Shown: positions 52,340 through 61,508 of the stretch, one piece after another
How the letters are laid out: each line of letters opens with the position of its first letter
How positions within the stretch are numbered: position 1 is the stretch's first letter
Origin: Pseudoxanthomonas sp.
GTDB lineage: Bacteria > Pseudomonadota > Gammaproteobacteria > Xanthomonadales > Xanthomonadaceae
Assembly (NCBI RefSeq): GCF_027498035.1
Contig: NZ_CP114978.1
Span: 2,356,001-2,420,000 of the forward strand
Direction: 5' to 3'
Length of the DNA stretch: 64,000 bases
Notes under the pieces: model-generated
Databases searched by the model: none
Told to the model about the DNA's origin: nothing
The model's input: the letters and a program-made list of their open reading frames with translations, nothing else
Program-made: the position numbers and the translations under genes

Positions 52340-53389
52340 CTACGCGAACAGTTCGTACTGCCCCAGGTTTTCCGGCGTGATCAAGCGGAACCGGGTCAGC
52401 CCTTCCGGCGCCTGGTCCAGTTCGTCGTTGGCGTGCAGCAGATGCTGCAGGCCAGACAGCACCTGGCTTTCCGGGTCCTGGTCCAGGGTGGCGGCCATGT
52501 CGCCCGAACGCAGCAACTCGGCGCTCTCACGCGTGGCTTCGTGGCCAACCCACACTGGCGCCACCGCCAGCGGATGGCGGCGCAGCGCGCGCCGGATGCC
52601 CGCCAAGCCTGCGCCGGTGTTGTAGATCGCGACGATGTCGTGGTGCTGGCGCAGTGCGTCGTGCAGCTGCGCGTAGGCGCGCTCTGCATCATCGAACAGC
52701 TGCACGGGCGGGAGCGGATCCAGGTGCGGGAACTGCTCGGCCACGATCTGGGCGAAGCCATCCGCACGCTCGACGTGCGAACGGAAATCCAGCGAGTTCA
52801 CCGCGACCCAGACCTTGCCCGCGCTGCGGGTGAAGCGCCCGGCCAGATAGCCGGCCGTGCGTCCGGCCAGGGTGTTGTCGATGCCGGCGTAGGCCAGCCG
52901 CTGGATGCCGGTGATGTCGCTGGACAGGGTCACCACCGGCGTGCCGGCCGCGTTGACCACCTGCAGCGCCTGGCGGATGCGGTCGCTGTCGCGGGCCACG
53001 ATCAGCAGGCCGTGGCGCGGATACGGCGGATGCTCCAGGAACTCGGCCAGGCGCTCGTCGTCGCGTTCGCCCCAGGCGCTGCGGTGCACGGTCACGCGCG
53101 GGCCGATCAGGCCGGCGTAGCGCTCCAGCGCGTTGTTGATGCGCTGGAAATGCGGGACCTCGCTGTGCACTAGGACCACGTCGAAATGGAGCACGCCGTG
53201 GCGCACTTCCGGCAGCAGCCGGTTGGTGCCCAGGCGCTTGGCCGCCTCGACCACCTTGCGGCGCAGCGCATCGGACACACTCCCACGCTCGTTGAGCACG
53301 CGGTCCACGGTGCTGGGACTGACCCCGGCCTCGAGTGCGATCTCGGTGAAACGGGGACTGCGTTTGGTACGACGGCGCTCTGCGCTCAT
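52340..53389 (-). CDS. LacI-family transcriptional regulator
   Basis: A 349-residue regulator. The N-terminal helix-turn-helix is atypical but recognisable (FTEIALEAGVSPSTVDRVLNERG, residues 14-36), followed by a periplasmic-binding-like sensor (residues 65-340; VVLVHSEVPHFQRINNALE, VVTLSSDITGIQRLAYAGIDN, AGKVWVAVN, AIYNTGAGLAGI) as in regulators sensing sugars or inositol-like compounds. The ATG at 53389 gives MSAERRRTKRS. No sugar genes adjoin, so its ligand and targets cannot be named. Confidence 0.85.
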   Translation of the reverse strand: MSAERRRTKRSPRFTEIALEAGVSPSTVDRVLNERGSVSDALRRKVVEAAKRLGTNRLLPEVRHGVLHFDVVLVHSEVPHFQRINNALERYAGLIGPRVTVHRSAWGERDDERLAEFLEHPPYPRHGLLIVARDSDRIRQALQVVNAAGTPVVTLSSDITGIQRLAYAGIDNTLAGRTAGYLAGRFTRSAGKVWVAVNSLDFRSHVERADGFAQIVAEQFPHLDPLPPVQLFDDAERAYAQLHDALRQHHDIVAIYNTGAGLAGIRRALRRHPLAVAPVWVGHEATRESAELLRSGDMAATLDQDPESQVLSGLQHLLHANDELDQAPEGLTRFRLITPENLGQYELFA

Positions 53390-53492
53390 GGGAACTGGAT
53401 CTGGGTCAAAAGGAACCTGGCGCAACCTGCGCCTCCGCGGGACTGCGCCTGCATCGTCCTGTGCTGCGGGCCGGAGTGCAACGTCTCGGTCA

Positions 53493-54422
53493 TCAACCCA
53501 GGCTGCGTCCGGCGATGCCCGGCAGCAGCGGCGACAGCCAGTGGTCCACCAGCAGGAACGCGAACAGCGCCATCAGGTACACGATGGAATAGCGGAACGT
53601 GCGCATGGCGAAGAACTCGTCCGGCGGGTCCAGCATCTTCCACGCGTACCACAGGAAACCGATCCCCAGGACCAGCGCGCCGCCCAGGTAGAACAGCCCG
53701 CTCAGGCCGAACAACACCGGCAGCAGCGTCGCTTCGACCAGCAGCACCGTGTAGAACAGGATCTGCCAGCGCGTATAGACCACGCCATGGGTGACCGGCA
53801 GCATCGGGATCAAGGCCTTGGCGTAGTCCTCGCGGCGGAAGATCGCCAGCGCCCAGAAATGCGGCGGCGTCCACACGAAGATGATCAGCACCAGCAACAG
53901 CGCATGGCCCCAGTCCCACGGCCCGGTCATGCCAGTCACCGCGGCCCAGCCCAGCAGCGGCGGGGTCGCGCCGGCCACGCCACCAATCACGATGTTCTGC
54001 GGCGTGGCGCGCTTGAGGTACACGGTGTAGATCACCGCGTAGCCGATCAGCGAGAAGAACGTCAGCACCGCGGTGACCACGTTGACGAACGCCACCAGGA
54101 TCAGCATCGACAGCGCGGTCAAGGCGAGCGCGAAGGTCAGCACCTGCCACGGCTTGACCTTGCCCACCACCAGCGGCCGCCACGAAGTGCGCGCCATCTG
54201 CGCATCGATGCGCGCATCGAGCAACTGGTTGATCGCCGCCGCGGCCGAAGCCGCCAGCCAGATGCCGAGGAACCCGAGCAACCCATGGCGCACCTGGGTG
54301 CCGGTCGGCAGGCCGGGAATGGCCAGGATCATGCCCACGAACGCGGTGAACACGATCAGCGCCACCACCCGCGGCTTGGTCAGGTCCCAGTAGTCGCGGA
54401 ACGTACTGCGCGAAGTGTTCAT
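53493..54422 (-). CDS. ctaB: Protohaem IX farnesyltransferase (haem O synthase)
   Basis: A 309-residue membrane prenyltransferase that converts haem B to haem O for the terminal oxidase. It shows the UbiA-type first Asp-rich motif NQLLDARIDAQMART (residues 65-79), the second YTVYLKRATPQN region and nine helices. The ATG at 54422 overlaps the ctaA stop (ATGA), so both haem-modifying enzymes are made from one mRNA. Confidence 0.95.
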   Translation of the reverse strand: MNTSRSTFRDYWDLTKPRVVALIVFTAFVGMILAIPGLPTGTQVRHGLLGFLGIWLAASAAAAINQLLDARIDAQMARTSWRPLVVGKVKPWQVLTFALALTALSMLILVAFVNVVTAVLTFFSLIGYAVIYTVYLKRATPQNIVIGGVAGATPPLLGWAAVTGMTGPWDWGHALLLVLIIFVWTPPHFWALAIFRREDYAKALIPMLPVTHGVVYTRWQILFYTVLLVEATLLPVLFGLSGLFYLGGALVLGIGFLWYAWKMLDPPDEFFAMRTFRYSIVYLMALFAFLLVDHWLSPLLPGIAGRSLG

Positions 54423-55600
54423 GCCGGCACCTTCAGGCGCGCCAGCAGCGACACCAGCAGGAAGGTCAGCAGCACCGCGCCGGCGTTGTGCAGCACGGCC
54501 ACTTCCAGCGGCAGCGCCAGCTTGACGTTGAGGATGCCCAGCGCCACCTGCGCCAGCAGTGCCAGCAGCAGGCCCACGGCCCAACCGCGCATGCCCGGCA
54601 CGCGCCACAAGCGCAGGCTGCACGCCACCAGCCAGCAGAACACCACGATGGCCATCAGCCGGTGCGCCATCTGGATGGCGATGCGCGAGGCACCGTCCAG
54701 CACGCCGCCTTCGTAGTCCACGCCGATGCCGCGCCACAGGGTGAAGCCTTCGCGGAAATCATGTGGTGGCCACCACTGGCCCACGCACTGCGGGAAATTC
54801 GCTGCGCGCCAGCTGCCACCACCGCAGGCCAGCGCCGCGTAGTTGGAACTGACCCAGCCACCCAGCGCGATCTGCAGCACCAGCAGGCTTAAAGCCACCC
54901 ACAGCCAGCGCTTGAGCGTGGCCGCTTCGCCCAGCTGGATCGGCAGCTGGGTCGCGCGCCATCCCATCCAGACCAGCAGCGCGAAGGTCGCCAGCCCGCC
55001 CAGCAGGTGGCCCATGACCACGATCGGCTTGAGCAGCCAGGTCACCGTCCACATGCCCAACAACGCCTGGAAGATGATCATCGCCAGGGTCAGCATCGCC
55101 ACGCGCGCCAGGTCGCCGCCACCGCCCGGTGCGGACGCCGACGACCAGCGCCATGCCGCGAACAGCAGGATGCCTTCGCCCAGCAGCGCGACCACGCTGG
55201 CCGCGACATGCATCCCCTTCATGTAGAGCGGGATCGCCGCGGCCACCAGCACCGCCGACACGATCACCTGGCTCACGCCCAGCCGACGACGACGCACCGC
55301 CATCAACGCTAGGCTGAAGATCTCGATGCTCAGCATGCCGGCCAGGAAGCGGTGCACCTGCTCGCGCCAGGCCTTGTGGGTTTCCAGCGGGCGGATCTTC
55401 AGCGGCGCATGGTCGATGATGTCCGACGGCGCCTGCGGCCATGCCGCGCGGCCATAGCAGGTCGGCCAGTCCGGGCAACTCAGCCCGGCATCGGACAGGC
55501 GCACGAAGCCGCCAAAAACAATCGTGCTGGCGGTCATCAGCGCGGCCAGCCAGGCGATGCGGTGGAAGTGCCGGAACGGCAGGCGTAGGGAAGCAGGCAT
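54419..55600 (-). CDS. ctaA: Haem A synthase (CtaA/COX15)
   Basis: A 393-residue membrane enzyme that oxidises haem O to haem A. Two four-helix halves contain haem-binding His residues (ETHKAWREQVHRFLAGML; VMGHLLGGL; MAHRLMAIVV; LHNAGAVLL). The Cys pair in SCPDWPTCYGRAAW lies in the first periplasmic loop. It precedes ctaB and follows the SCO-like gene. Confidence 0.95.
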   Translation of the reverse strand: MPASLRLPFRHFHRIAWLAALMTASTIVFGGFVRLSDAGLSCPDWPTCYGRAAWPQAPSDIIDHAPLKIRPLETHKAWREQVHRFLAGMLSIEIFSLALMAVRRRRLGVSQVIVSAVLVAAAIPLYMKGMHVAASVVALLGEGILLFAAWRWSSASAPGGGGDLARVAMLTLAMIIFQALLGMWTVTWLLKPIVVMGHLLGGLATFALLVWMGWRATQLPIQLGEAATLKRWLWVALSLLVLQIALGGWVSSNYAALACGGGSWRAANFPQCVGQWWPPHDFREGFTLWRGIGVDYEGGVLDGASRIAIQMAHRLMAIVVFCWLVACSLRLWRVPGMRGWAVGLLLALLAQVALGILNVKLALPLEVAVLHNAGAVLLTFLLVSLLARLKVPA

Positions 55601-55619
55601 TACGTTGGGGTTCGCAAAG

Positions 55620-56189
55620 TCAAATAAGTTTCAGCAGCTTGGCCACGTCGGTGCGCAGGTCGGACGGGTCGAAGCCCGGCGCGAAACGCATCATCACGAA
55701 GCCATTGGGATCGATCACATACACCGGCACGCCGGCCGGGTCGTCCAGCCGCGGCAATGCGGCCAGCAGCGCCGGATCGCGCACCAGCACGCGCAGCGAG
55801 GCCGGGTGCGCGGCGCCGGGCGGCGGCGTGCCGATCCAGAGGATATGGACCTGGTCGGCATTGTGGCCGAACAGCTGCCACACCGTGTCCAGCTGCCGGG
55901 ACAACGCGATACAGGCTTCGACACAGTCGGCCGGCGGCGCCAGCACGATGCGCCAGGTGCGCTGCGGCTGGGCCCAGTCGTAGGTGCCGCCCGCCGCCAG
56001 CGCCGGTTTCAGCGCGCGCAGGTCGCCCGGTGGATGCAGCAGCTCGCCGTGGTTCTTCATGCCGTCCGGCTGCCAGCCGGAAAAGCGCAGCACGCCCGCG
56101 CCCAGCACGCTGCCGAAAAACAGCACGAACAGGCCAAGCAGGATCAGCCGGCCGCGGCGGCGGCCAGGAGGAACGTCGGGAAGCGTCAT
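55620..56189 (-). CDS. SCO/thioredoxin-like oxidase-assembly protein lacking the copper-ligand His
   Basis: A 189-residue protein with one N-terminal helix (residues 14-35, LILLGLFVLFFGSVLGAGVL) and a periplasmic thioredoxin-like fold. It keeps a CxxxC motif (DCVEACIAL) at the place where SCO1 proteins bind copper, and VYVIDPNGFVMMRF near the C-terminus, but the His that completes the SCO copper site just before that strand is absent (AGVPVYVID in place of DHSxxxYLxD). It may act as a thiol reductase for the CuA site. It overlaps the SURF1 gene by 4 bases (ATGA) and sits in the oxidase assembly cluster. Confidence 0.75.
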   Translation of the reverse strand: MTLPDVPPGRRRGRLILLGLFVLFFGSVLGAGVLRFSGWQPDGMKNHGELLHPPGDLRALKPALAAGGTYDWAQPQRTWRIVLAPPADCVEACIALSRQLDTVWQLFGHNADQVHILWIGTPPPGAAHPASLRVLVRDPALLAALPRLDDPAGVPVYVIDPNGFVMMRFAPGFDPSDLRTDVAKLLKLI

Positions 56190-56935
56190 GCCCCCATTTT
56201 CTCACGCGCAGCGCCCCGGCGCCGCCACGTCAGCACGCCCGCGGTGGCCAACACGGCCAAGGCCAGCCCGAACCACTGCACCGCATAGCCCAGGTGCCGC
56301 TCCGGCGGCAGCGTATTGGGCAGCACGTCCAGGTCGCGCGGATAGCCGATCGGCAGGGCCGGATCGAGCTTCAACACCCGTGGCGCAAGGGTTTCCAGCT
56401 TCAACGGGACTGCCAACGCCGCCGGTTGCAGCGCCACCGCAAGCAGGTCGCCATCGGCCTGCGGTGCCGCCGGCCCGCGGATCAGACCCGGCGACGGCGG
56501 CGGCGCCAGCAAGCCTGAAATCTGACGCGATCCAGTCAACGGCGCCACCGCCGGCAGCGCGCGATCGCCCTGCAGCGGCTGCCAGCCCAGCTCCACCAGC
56601 AGCGCAGGGCCGCCGTTGGCGGGCAGGAACGGGCGATAAACCCGCACGCCGGGCTGGCCATCGCGCACCTGGTTGTCCAGCAACACGGCCGGCCCGGCAA
56701 CAAAATGACCTGCACCCGCGGCCCAGTCGAAATCCAGTCCGCGCGACGCCTGCGCGGCCACCGACAGCGGCACCGGCTGCCGGGCCTGCAACGTGTGCTG
56801 CACCTGGGCCAGCATCGCCCGCTTCTGCTCGGCACGCCCAAGCTGCCAGACACCCAAGGCGGTGAAGCCGCCCGCCAACAGCACGGCCAGCAACCAACCC
56901 ACCGCCATCGGCATGCGCCGCCGGCCCACACGCAT
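56186..56935 (-). CDS. SURF1-family cytochrome oxidase assembly protein
   Basis: A 249-residue protein with two helices, one at each end (VGWLLAVLLAGGFTALGVWQLGR, residues 10-32, and YAVQWFGLALAVLATAGVLTW), around a periplasmic domain with VLLDNQVRDGQPGVRVYRPF and LVELGWQPL. SURF1 helps insert haem A into subunit I. The ATG at 56935 gives the usual short N-terminus; one at 56971 would add 12 residues. It is divergent from the DUF2909 gene. Confidence 0.88.
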   Translation of the reverse strand: MRVGRRRMPMAVGWLLAVLLAGGFTALGVWQLGRAEQKRAMLAQVQHTLQARQPVPLSVAAQASRGLDFDWAAGAGHFVAGPAVLLDNQVRDGQPGVRVYRPFLPANGGPALLVELGWQPLQGDRALPAVAPLTGSRQISGLLAPPPSPGLIRGPAAPQADGDLLAVALQPAALAVPLKLETLAPRVLKLDPALPIGYPRDLDVLPNTLPPERHLGYAVQWFGLALAVLATAGVLTWRRRGAAREKMGA

Positions 56936-56991
56936 GGCCGGTACGGCTGCGATAATCGGCTCAGTCGGCATCACGCCGCACCGAGGTTCGC

Positions 56992-57210
56992 ATGAACGAT
57001 TCGCTCAAGACCCTGTTGATCGTCGCCTTCCTGATCATGATCGTATGGAACCTCGGCGCCGGCCTGTATTACCTGCTGGTCGACCGCGGCCAGACCAAGC
57101 GGACCGTGCGTGCATTGAGCTGGCGCATCGGCCTGTCGGTGGCCCTGTTCCTGCTGGTCGTGCTGGGTATCTGGAGCGGCATGATCAAGCCGCATGACGT
57201 CGGCCAGTAA
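56992..57210 (+). CDS. DUF2909 twin-transmembrane protein
   Basis: A 72-residue protein with two helices (LLIVAFLIMIVWNLGAGLYYLL and LSWRIGLSVALFLLVVLGIW) joined by a short basic loop. DUF2909 genes regularly sit between ctaE and SURF1 on the opposite strand in gammaproteobacteria, which implies a link to oxidase biogenesis, but no function is known. Confidence 0.85.
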   Translation: MNDSLKTLLIVAFLIMIVWNLGAGLYYLLVDRGQTKRTVRALSWRIGLSVALFLLVVLGIWSGMIKPHDVGQ

Positions 57211-57249
57211 CGCGGCCGGCACAACCGGTCGCCTGCTGATGCTGTGCGC

Positions 57250-58128
57250 TTACAGCACGTAGACGAACAGGAACAGCGCCAGCCACACCACGTCCACGAA
57301 GTGCCAGTACCACGCAGCCGCTTCGAACGCGAAATGGTTGTCCTTGGTGAAATGCCCCTTGAGCACGCGCAGCCACATGATGGCCAGCATCAACGTGCCC
57401 AGGAACACATGCGCACCGTGGAAGCCGGTCAGCATGAAGAACGTCGAACCGTAGATGCCCGAGCCCAGGGTCAGGTTGAGCGTGTGGTAGGCGTGGATGT
57501 ACTCATCGGCCTGGAAGTACAGGAAGCTCGCACCCAGCAGCACGGTGATCCCCAGCCAGACCAGGACCAGGCCGCGGCGCGCCGCCTTGAGCCCGTGATG
57601 GGCGATGGTCAGGGTGACGCCGGAGCTGAGCAGGATCAGCGTGTTGATCAGCGGCAGGCCCCAGGCCGGGATGGTCTGGAACGGGCCACCGATCGCCGCC
57701 GGCCCGTTGGTCGGCCAGCCGGCCGAATAACCTTCCCAGAGCAGCGCGTTGGTCATGACGCCATCGCCGACGCCGCTGAGCCACGGCAGCGACAGCGTCC
57801 GGGTATAGAACAGCGCACCGAAGAACGCACCGAAGAACATCACTTCGGAGAAGATGAACCACACCATCCCCATGCGGAAGGACACATCGACCTGCTTGTT
57901 ATAGCTGCCGGCGACCGATTCGCGGATCACATCGCCGAACCACATGAACAAGGTCGCCGCCAGCATCGCAATGCCGATGAAGAACATCCATTTGCCCCAG
58001 GCCGCGTCGTTGAGCCAACTGGCCACGCCGATCATCAGCACGAACATCGCAATCGACCCGACGAAGGGCCACTTGCTGTGGTGCGGGACGAAATAGACGT
58101 CGGCATCGTGGGTGTGGGTCTGCGCCAT
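57250..58128 (-). CDS. ctaE: Cytochrome c oxidase subunit III
   Basis: A 292-residue membrane subunit with seven helices that supports proton uptake by subunit I. Family blocks include MGMVWFIFSEVMFFGAFFGALFY split by the conserved Glu, LLLSSGVTLTIAHH and GFHGAHVFLGTLML, and the C-terminal WYWHFVDVVWLALF. The ATG at 58128 (MAQTHTHD) was chosen over a GTG one codon upstream. It follows ctaG by about 20 bases. Confidence 0.96.
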   Translation of the reverse strand: MAQTHTHDADVYFVPHHSKWPFVGSIAMFVLMIGVASWLNDAAWGKWMFFIGIAMLAATLFMWFGDVIRESVAGSYNKQVDVSFRMGMVWFIFSEVMFFGAFFGALFYTRTLSLPWLSGVGDGVMTNALLWEGYSAGWPTNGPAAIGGPFQTIPAWGLPLINTLILLSSGVTLTIAHHGLKAARRGLVLVWLGITVLLGASFLYFQADEYIHAYHTLNLTLGSGIYGSTFFMLTGFHGAHVFLGTLMLAIMWLRVLKGHFTKDNHFAFEAAAWYWHFVDVVWLALFLFVYVL

Positions 58129-58148
58129 CACGCGTTCCTTGGGTCAGC

Positions 58149-58751
58149 TTAAGGCGCCAGGCGCGCCGTGGGAGTTGCCGCTGCACCGTTGAGGCGCGCG
58201 GTCAGGACATCGTTCTTGAAGAAGGTGTAGGACAGGGTGATCGTGGACACGTCCGACGGCAGGTCGGGATCGATCATGAAACGCACCGGCATGTCGCGAC
58301 TTTCACCGGCATCCAGCGTCTGCGCCGTGAAGCAGAAGCATTCGGTCTTGACGAAGTACTGCGACGCGCGCGCCGGCGCCACCGACGGCACCGCACTGCC
58401 GACGATCGCCCGCTTGCCATCGTTGCGGGCGAAGAACTGCGCGTCGTAGAGCTGGCCCGGCACGACCTGCATGCGCGGCTGTTCCGGGTGGAAGGCCCAG
58501 GGCAGCTTCGAGTTGACCCCGCCATCGAACTCCACCGTGACCATGCGCGGCTTGGCCAGTGTGCCAGCCACCAGCGCCTGTGCCGGCCCCCGCTCCAGGC
58601 GCACGCCGAACACTTTCTCGCAGGCCAGCCGATACAGCGGCACCAGCGAGAACGTCAGGACAAACACGACCACGGCCACGCCGATCATCCGCGACAGGCC
58701 CGCCGTGTGGCTGTCCCGTGCAGGCGATTGCGTCGCGCCGGTGTCGTTCAC
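58149..58751 (-). CDS. ctaG: Cytochrome c oxidase assembly protein CtaG/Cox11
   Basis: A 200-residue protein with one N-terminal helix (MIGVAVVVFVLTFSLVPLYRL) and a periplasmic immunoglobulin-like domain that delivers copper to the CuB site. The copper motif ECFCFTAQ lies near residue 136 and the third Cys in LYRLACEKVFG near 44. It starts with GTG at 58751, overlapping the preceding small gene by 4 bases (GTGA). Confidence 0.95.
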   Translation of the reverse strand: MNDTGATQSPARDSHTAGLSRMIGVAVVVFVLTFSLVPLYRLACEKVFGVRLERGPAQALVAGTLAKPRMVTVEFDGGVNSKLPWAFHPEQPRMQVVPGQLYDAQFFARNDGKRAIVGSAVPSVAPARASQYFVKTECFCFTAQTLDAGESRDMPVRFMIDPDLPSDVSTITLSYTFFKNDVLTARLNGAAATPTARLAP

Positions 58752-58882
58752 GTGCGCAGCACCCCGGACAGGATGAAGGCGATGTAGATCGCAATGGCGA
58801 TGCCACCGACCACCAGCGCGGTATTACGCGTCGCACGGCGGCGGCGCTGCAACTCATCCATCGGCGTGCGCTGCGTGGCCAT
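58748..58882 (-). CDS. 44-residue single-helix protein in the oxidase operon
   Basis: A small gene placed exactly between ctaD and ctaG: its ATG shares the A of the ctaD TGA (TGATG) and its TGA overlaps the ctaG GTG. The product starts MATQRTPMDELQRRRRATRN, a basic cytosolic arm, followed by one hydrophobic helix (ALVVGGIAIAIYIAFILSGVL). Overlaps on both sides show translational coupling. Small membrane proteins at this position are known in proteobacterial oxidase clusters and may be assembly or accessory subunits. Its being real rests on position, coupling and composition. Confidence 0.85.
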   Translation of the reverse strand: MATQRTPMDELQRRRRATRNTALVVGGIAIAIYIAFILSGVLRT

Positions 58883-60495
58883 CAGTGACCGATGTCCTCA
58901 TGCGCCAGGTCACCGGGCTTGAGCACCGGCGGCGTGGTGAACGTATGCGCCGGCGCCGGCGAGGGCACCGTCCATTCCAGGCCCTTGGCGCCTTCCCACG
59001 AACGGGCCTCGGCACGTTCGCCCTTGCGCAGCGACCAGCCCAGGATCGCCGCCATCATGAAGGGCGTGACGAACATGCCGAACGCACCGATGGAACTGAC
59101 GAAGTTCCAGTCGGCGAACACCACGTTGTAGTCCGGGATGCGGCGCGGCATGCCGGCCAGGCCAAGGAAGTGCTGTGGGAAGAACAGCACGTTGACGAAC
59201 ACCACCGACCACCAGAAATGGAACTTGCTCCAGAACTGGCTGTACATGCGCCCGGTCCACTTCGGCCACCAGTAATAGGTGGCCGCGATGATCGAGAACA
59301 CCGCGCCGGTGACCAGCACGTAGTGGAAGTGCGCGACCACGAAATAGGTGTCGTGGTACTGGAAGTCGGCCGGCACGATCGCCAGCATCAGGCCGGAGAA
59401 TCCACCGATGGTGAACAGGATGACGAAGGCCACCGCCCACAGCATCGGCGTTTCGAAGCTCAACGAACCCTTCCACATCGTGGAAACCCAGTTGAACACC
59501 TTCACGCCGGTGGGGATGGCGATCAGCATCGTGGCGAACATGAAGTACAGCTCGCCGCCCAACGGCATGCCCACCGCGAACATGTGGTGGGCCCACACGA
59601 TGAAGGACAGGAACGCGATCGATGCGGTCGCATAGACCATCGCCTGGTAACCGAACAGCGGCTTGCGGCTGAAGGTCGGGATGATCTCGCTGGCCACGCC
59701 GAAGGCCGGCAGGATCATGATGTAGACCTCGGGATGGCCGAAGAACCAGAAGATGTGCTGGTACATCACCGGGTCGCCGCCACCGGCCGCATTGAAGAAG
59801 CTGGTGCCGAAGAAACGATCGGTCAGCAGCATCGTCACCGCGCCGGCGAGCACCGGCATCACCGCGATCAGCAGGAACGCGGTGATCAGCCAGGTCCAGG
59901 TGAAGATCGGCATCTTCAGCAGGTCCAGGCCCGGCGCACGCATGTTGAGGATGGTGGCGATGATGTTGATCGCGCCCATGATCGAACTGATGCCGGCCAC
60001 GTGGATGGCGAACACGCTGAAGGCCACGTTGGCGCCGCCCTGCAGCGACAGCGGCGGGTACAGCGTCCAGCCACCGGCAACCGCGCCACCGGGCAGGAAC
60101 AGCGTCAGCAGCAGCATCGAGAAGGCCACCGGCAGCAGCCAGAACGACCAGTTGTTCATGCGCGGCAGGGCCATGTCCGGCGCGCCGATCTGCAGCGGGA
60201 TCATCCAGTTGCCCAGGCCGACGAAGGCCGGCATCACCCCACCGAAGATCATCACCAGCGCATGCACCGTGGTCATCTGGTTGAAGAATTCAGGCTTGAC
60301 GAACTGCAGGCCCGGTTCCATCAGCTCGGCGCGGATCACCACGCTCATCGCCGCGCCGATGATGAACATGATGAAGCTGAAGATCAGGTAGAGCGTACCG
60401 ATGTCCTTGTGGTTCGTTGAAAAGAACCAGCGCTCGACGAACCCCTGCTTGTGGGCATGGTGATCGTCGTGGTGCTCTGCGGCGGAGTGGGCCAT
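58882..60495 (-). CDS. ctaD: Cytochrome c oxidase subunit I (aa3-type)
   Basis: A 537-residue haem-copper oxidase subunit with twelve helices. It carries haem a and a3-CuB ligands: TTVHALVMIFGG (low-spin His), WFFGHPEVYI (CuB His with the D-channel Glu-containing GHPEVY), WAHHMFAVG (CuB pair) and VVAHFHYVLV (haem a3 and haem a His pair). The GHPEV Glu identifies the A1 subfamily. An N-terminal His-rich arm (EHHDDHHAH) is present. It follows ctaC by 38 bases. Confidence 0.97.
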   Translation of the reverse strand: MAHSAAEHHDDHHAHKQGFVERWFFSTNHKDIGTLYLIFSFIMFIIGAAMSVVIRAELMEPGLQFVKPEFFNQMTTVHALVMIFGGVMPAFVGLGNWMIPLQIGAPDMALPRMNNWSFWLLPVAFSMLLLTLFLPGGAVAGGWTLYPPLSLQGGANVAFSVFAIHVAGISSIMGAINIIATILNMRAPGLDLLKMPIFTWTWLITAFLLIAVMPVLAGAVTMLLTDRFFGTSFFNAAGGGDPVMYQHIFWFFGHPEVYIMILPAFGVASEIIPTFSRKPLFGYQAMVYATASIAFLSFIVWAHHMFAVGMPLGGELYFMFATMLIAIPTGVKVFNWVSTMWKGSLSFETPMLWAVAFVILFTIGGFSGLMLAIVPADFQYHDTYFVVAHFHYVLVTGAVFSIIAATYYWWPKWTGRMYSQFWSKFHFWWSVVFVNVLFFPQHFLGLAGMPRRIPDYNVVFADWNFVSSIGAFGMFVTPFMMAAILGWSLRKGERAEARSWEGAKGLEWTVPSPAPAHTFTTPPVLKPGDLAHEDIGH

Positions 60496-60533
60496 GGGGC
60501 GTGTTCCTCGAAAGCAGCGATGTGGCGGAAAGA

Positions 60534-61481
60534 TCAGGCCTGCGGAGACGCGGGCGCTGCTTCAGTGGTGGGCGTGACGCTGGCGCTGCTGTCAGCGGGC
60601 GCGGCTTGTTCGGGCGTGGCATCCGGCGCAGGCGAACCCTCGACCGGTGCCGGCGACACCGGGGCGACCGGCTTCTGCGCGGCCAGCCACTGCTGGAATT
60701 CGGCCTTGGACACCGCGCGCACCACGATCGGCATGAAGCCGTGGTCCTTGCCGCACAGTTCGGCGCACTGGCCACGATAGACGCCGGGTTCTTCGATATT
60801 CGTCCAGGCTTCGTTGATCAGGCCCGGGATCGCGTCCTGCTTCCAGCCCAGCGCCGGCACCCACCAGGAATGGATGACATCGTCGGCGGTGATCACGAAG
60901 CGGATCTTGGTATCCACCGGCAGCACCAGCGGATGATCCACGTCCAGCAGGTAATGCGGATTGGTCGCGGCGGTCGGCACCTTGCCGGACTGGCGCATGC
61001 GATCCGAATCACGGTCCAGGCGGCTGGTGAATTCCACGCCCTGGCCCAGGTATTCGTACTTCCACATCCACTGGTAGCCGGTGACCTTGATGGTCATTTC
61101 CGAATCGCGGGTGTCGTACATCGCGATCAGCTTGGCCGTGGCCGGCCACGCCATCACCACCAGGATGATGATCGGGACGATGGTCCAGATCAGCTCGGCC
61201 GTGGTGTTGTGGCTGAACTGGGCGGCGACCGCGCCCTTGGACTTGCGGAACTTGAACATCGCATAGCCCATCGCGCCGAACACGATCACGCCGATGACCA
61301 CGCAGACCCACAGCGCCACCATGTGCGCCTCATAGGCCATCCGGGCGGTATGGGTCACGCCCTTGCCCATGTTGAGCTGCCATTCCCTGGGATCGGCCTG
61401 CTGTGCCAGCGCCATCCTGGGAAGTCCTGCCAGTGCCAGCAGTACACCAACGTGCCTGCACCAAGCCTTCAGTTGCGTCAT
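60534..61481 (-). CDS. ctaC: Cytochrome c oxidase subunit II
   Basis: A 315-residue subunit with signal peptide (residues 1-26, ...MALAQ), two membrane helices (MVALWVCVVIGVIVFGAMGY, WTIVPIIILVVMAWP) and a periplasmic cupredoxin domain with the complete CuA site: His in VIHSWWVPALG and CAELCGKDHGFMP. The C-terminal 55 residues are a Pro/Ala-rich tail without a haem c motif, so no fused cytochrome is present. Confidence 0.96.
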   Translation of the reverse strand: MTQLKAWCRHVGVLLALAGLPRMALAQQADPREWQLNMGKGVTHTARMAYEAHMVALWVCVVIGVIVFGAMGYAMFKFRKSKGAVAAQFSHNTTAELIWTIVPIIILVVMAWPATAKLIAMYDTRDSEMTIKVTGYQWMWKYEYLGQGVEFTSRLDRDSDRMRQSGKVPTAATNPHYLLDVDHPLVLPVDTKIRFVITADDVIHSWWVPALGWKQDAIPGLINEAWTNIEEPGVYRGQCAELCGKDHGFMPIVVRAVSKAEFQQWLAAQKPVAPVSPAPVEGSPAPDATPEQAAPADSSASVTPTTEAAPASPQA

Positions 61482-61508
61482 TGCCTAGACCCCACCCAGT
61501 GTCATCGG

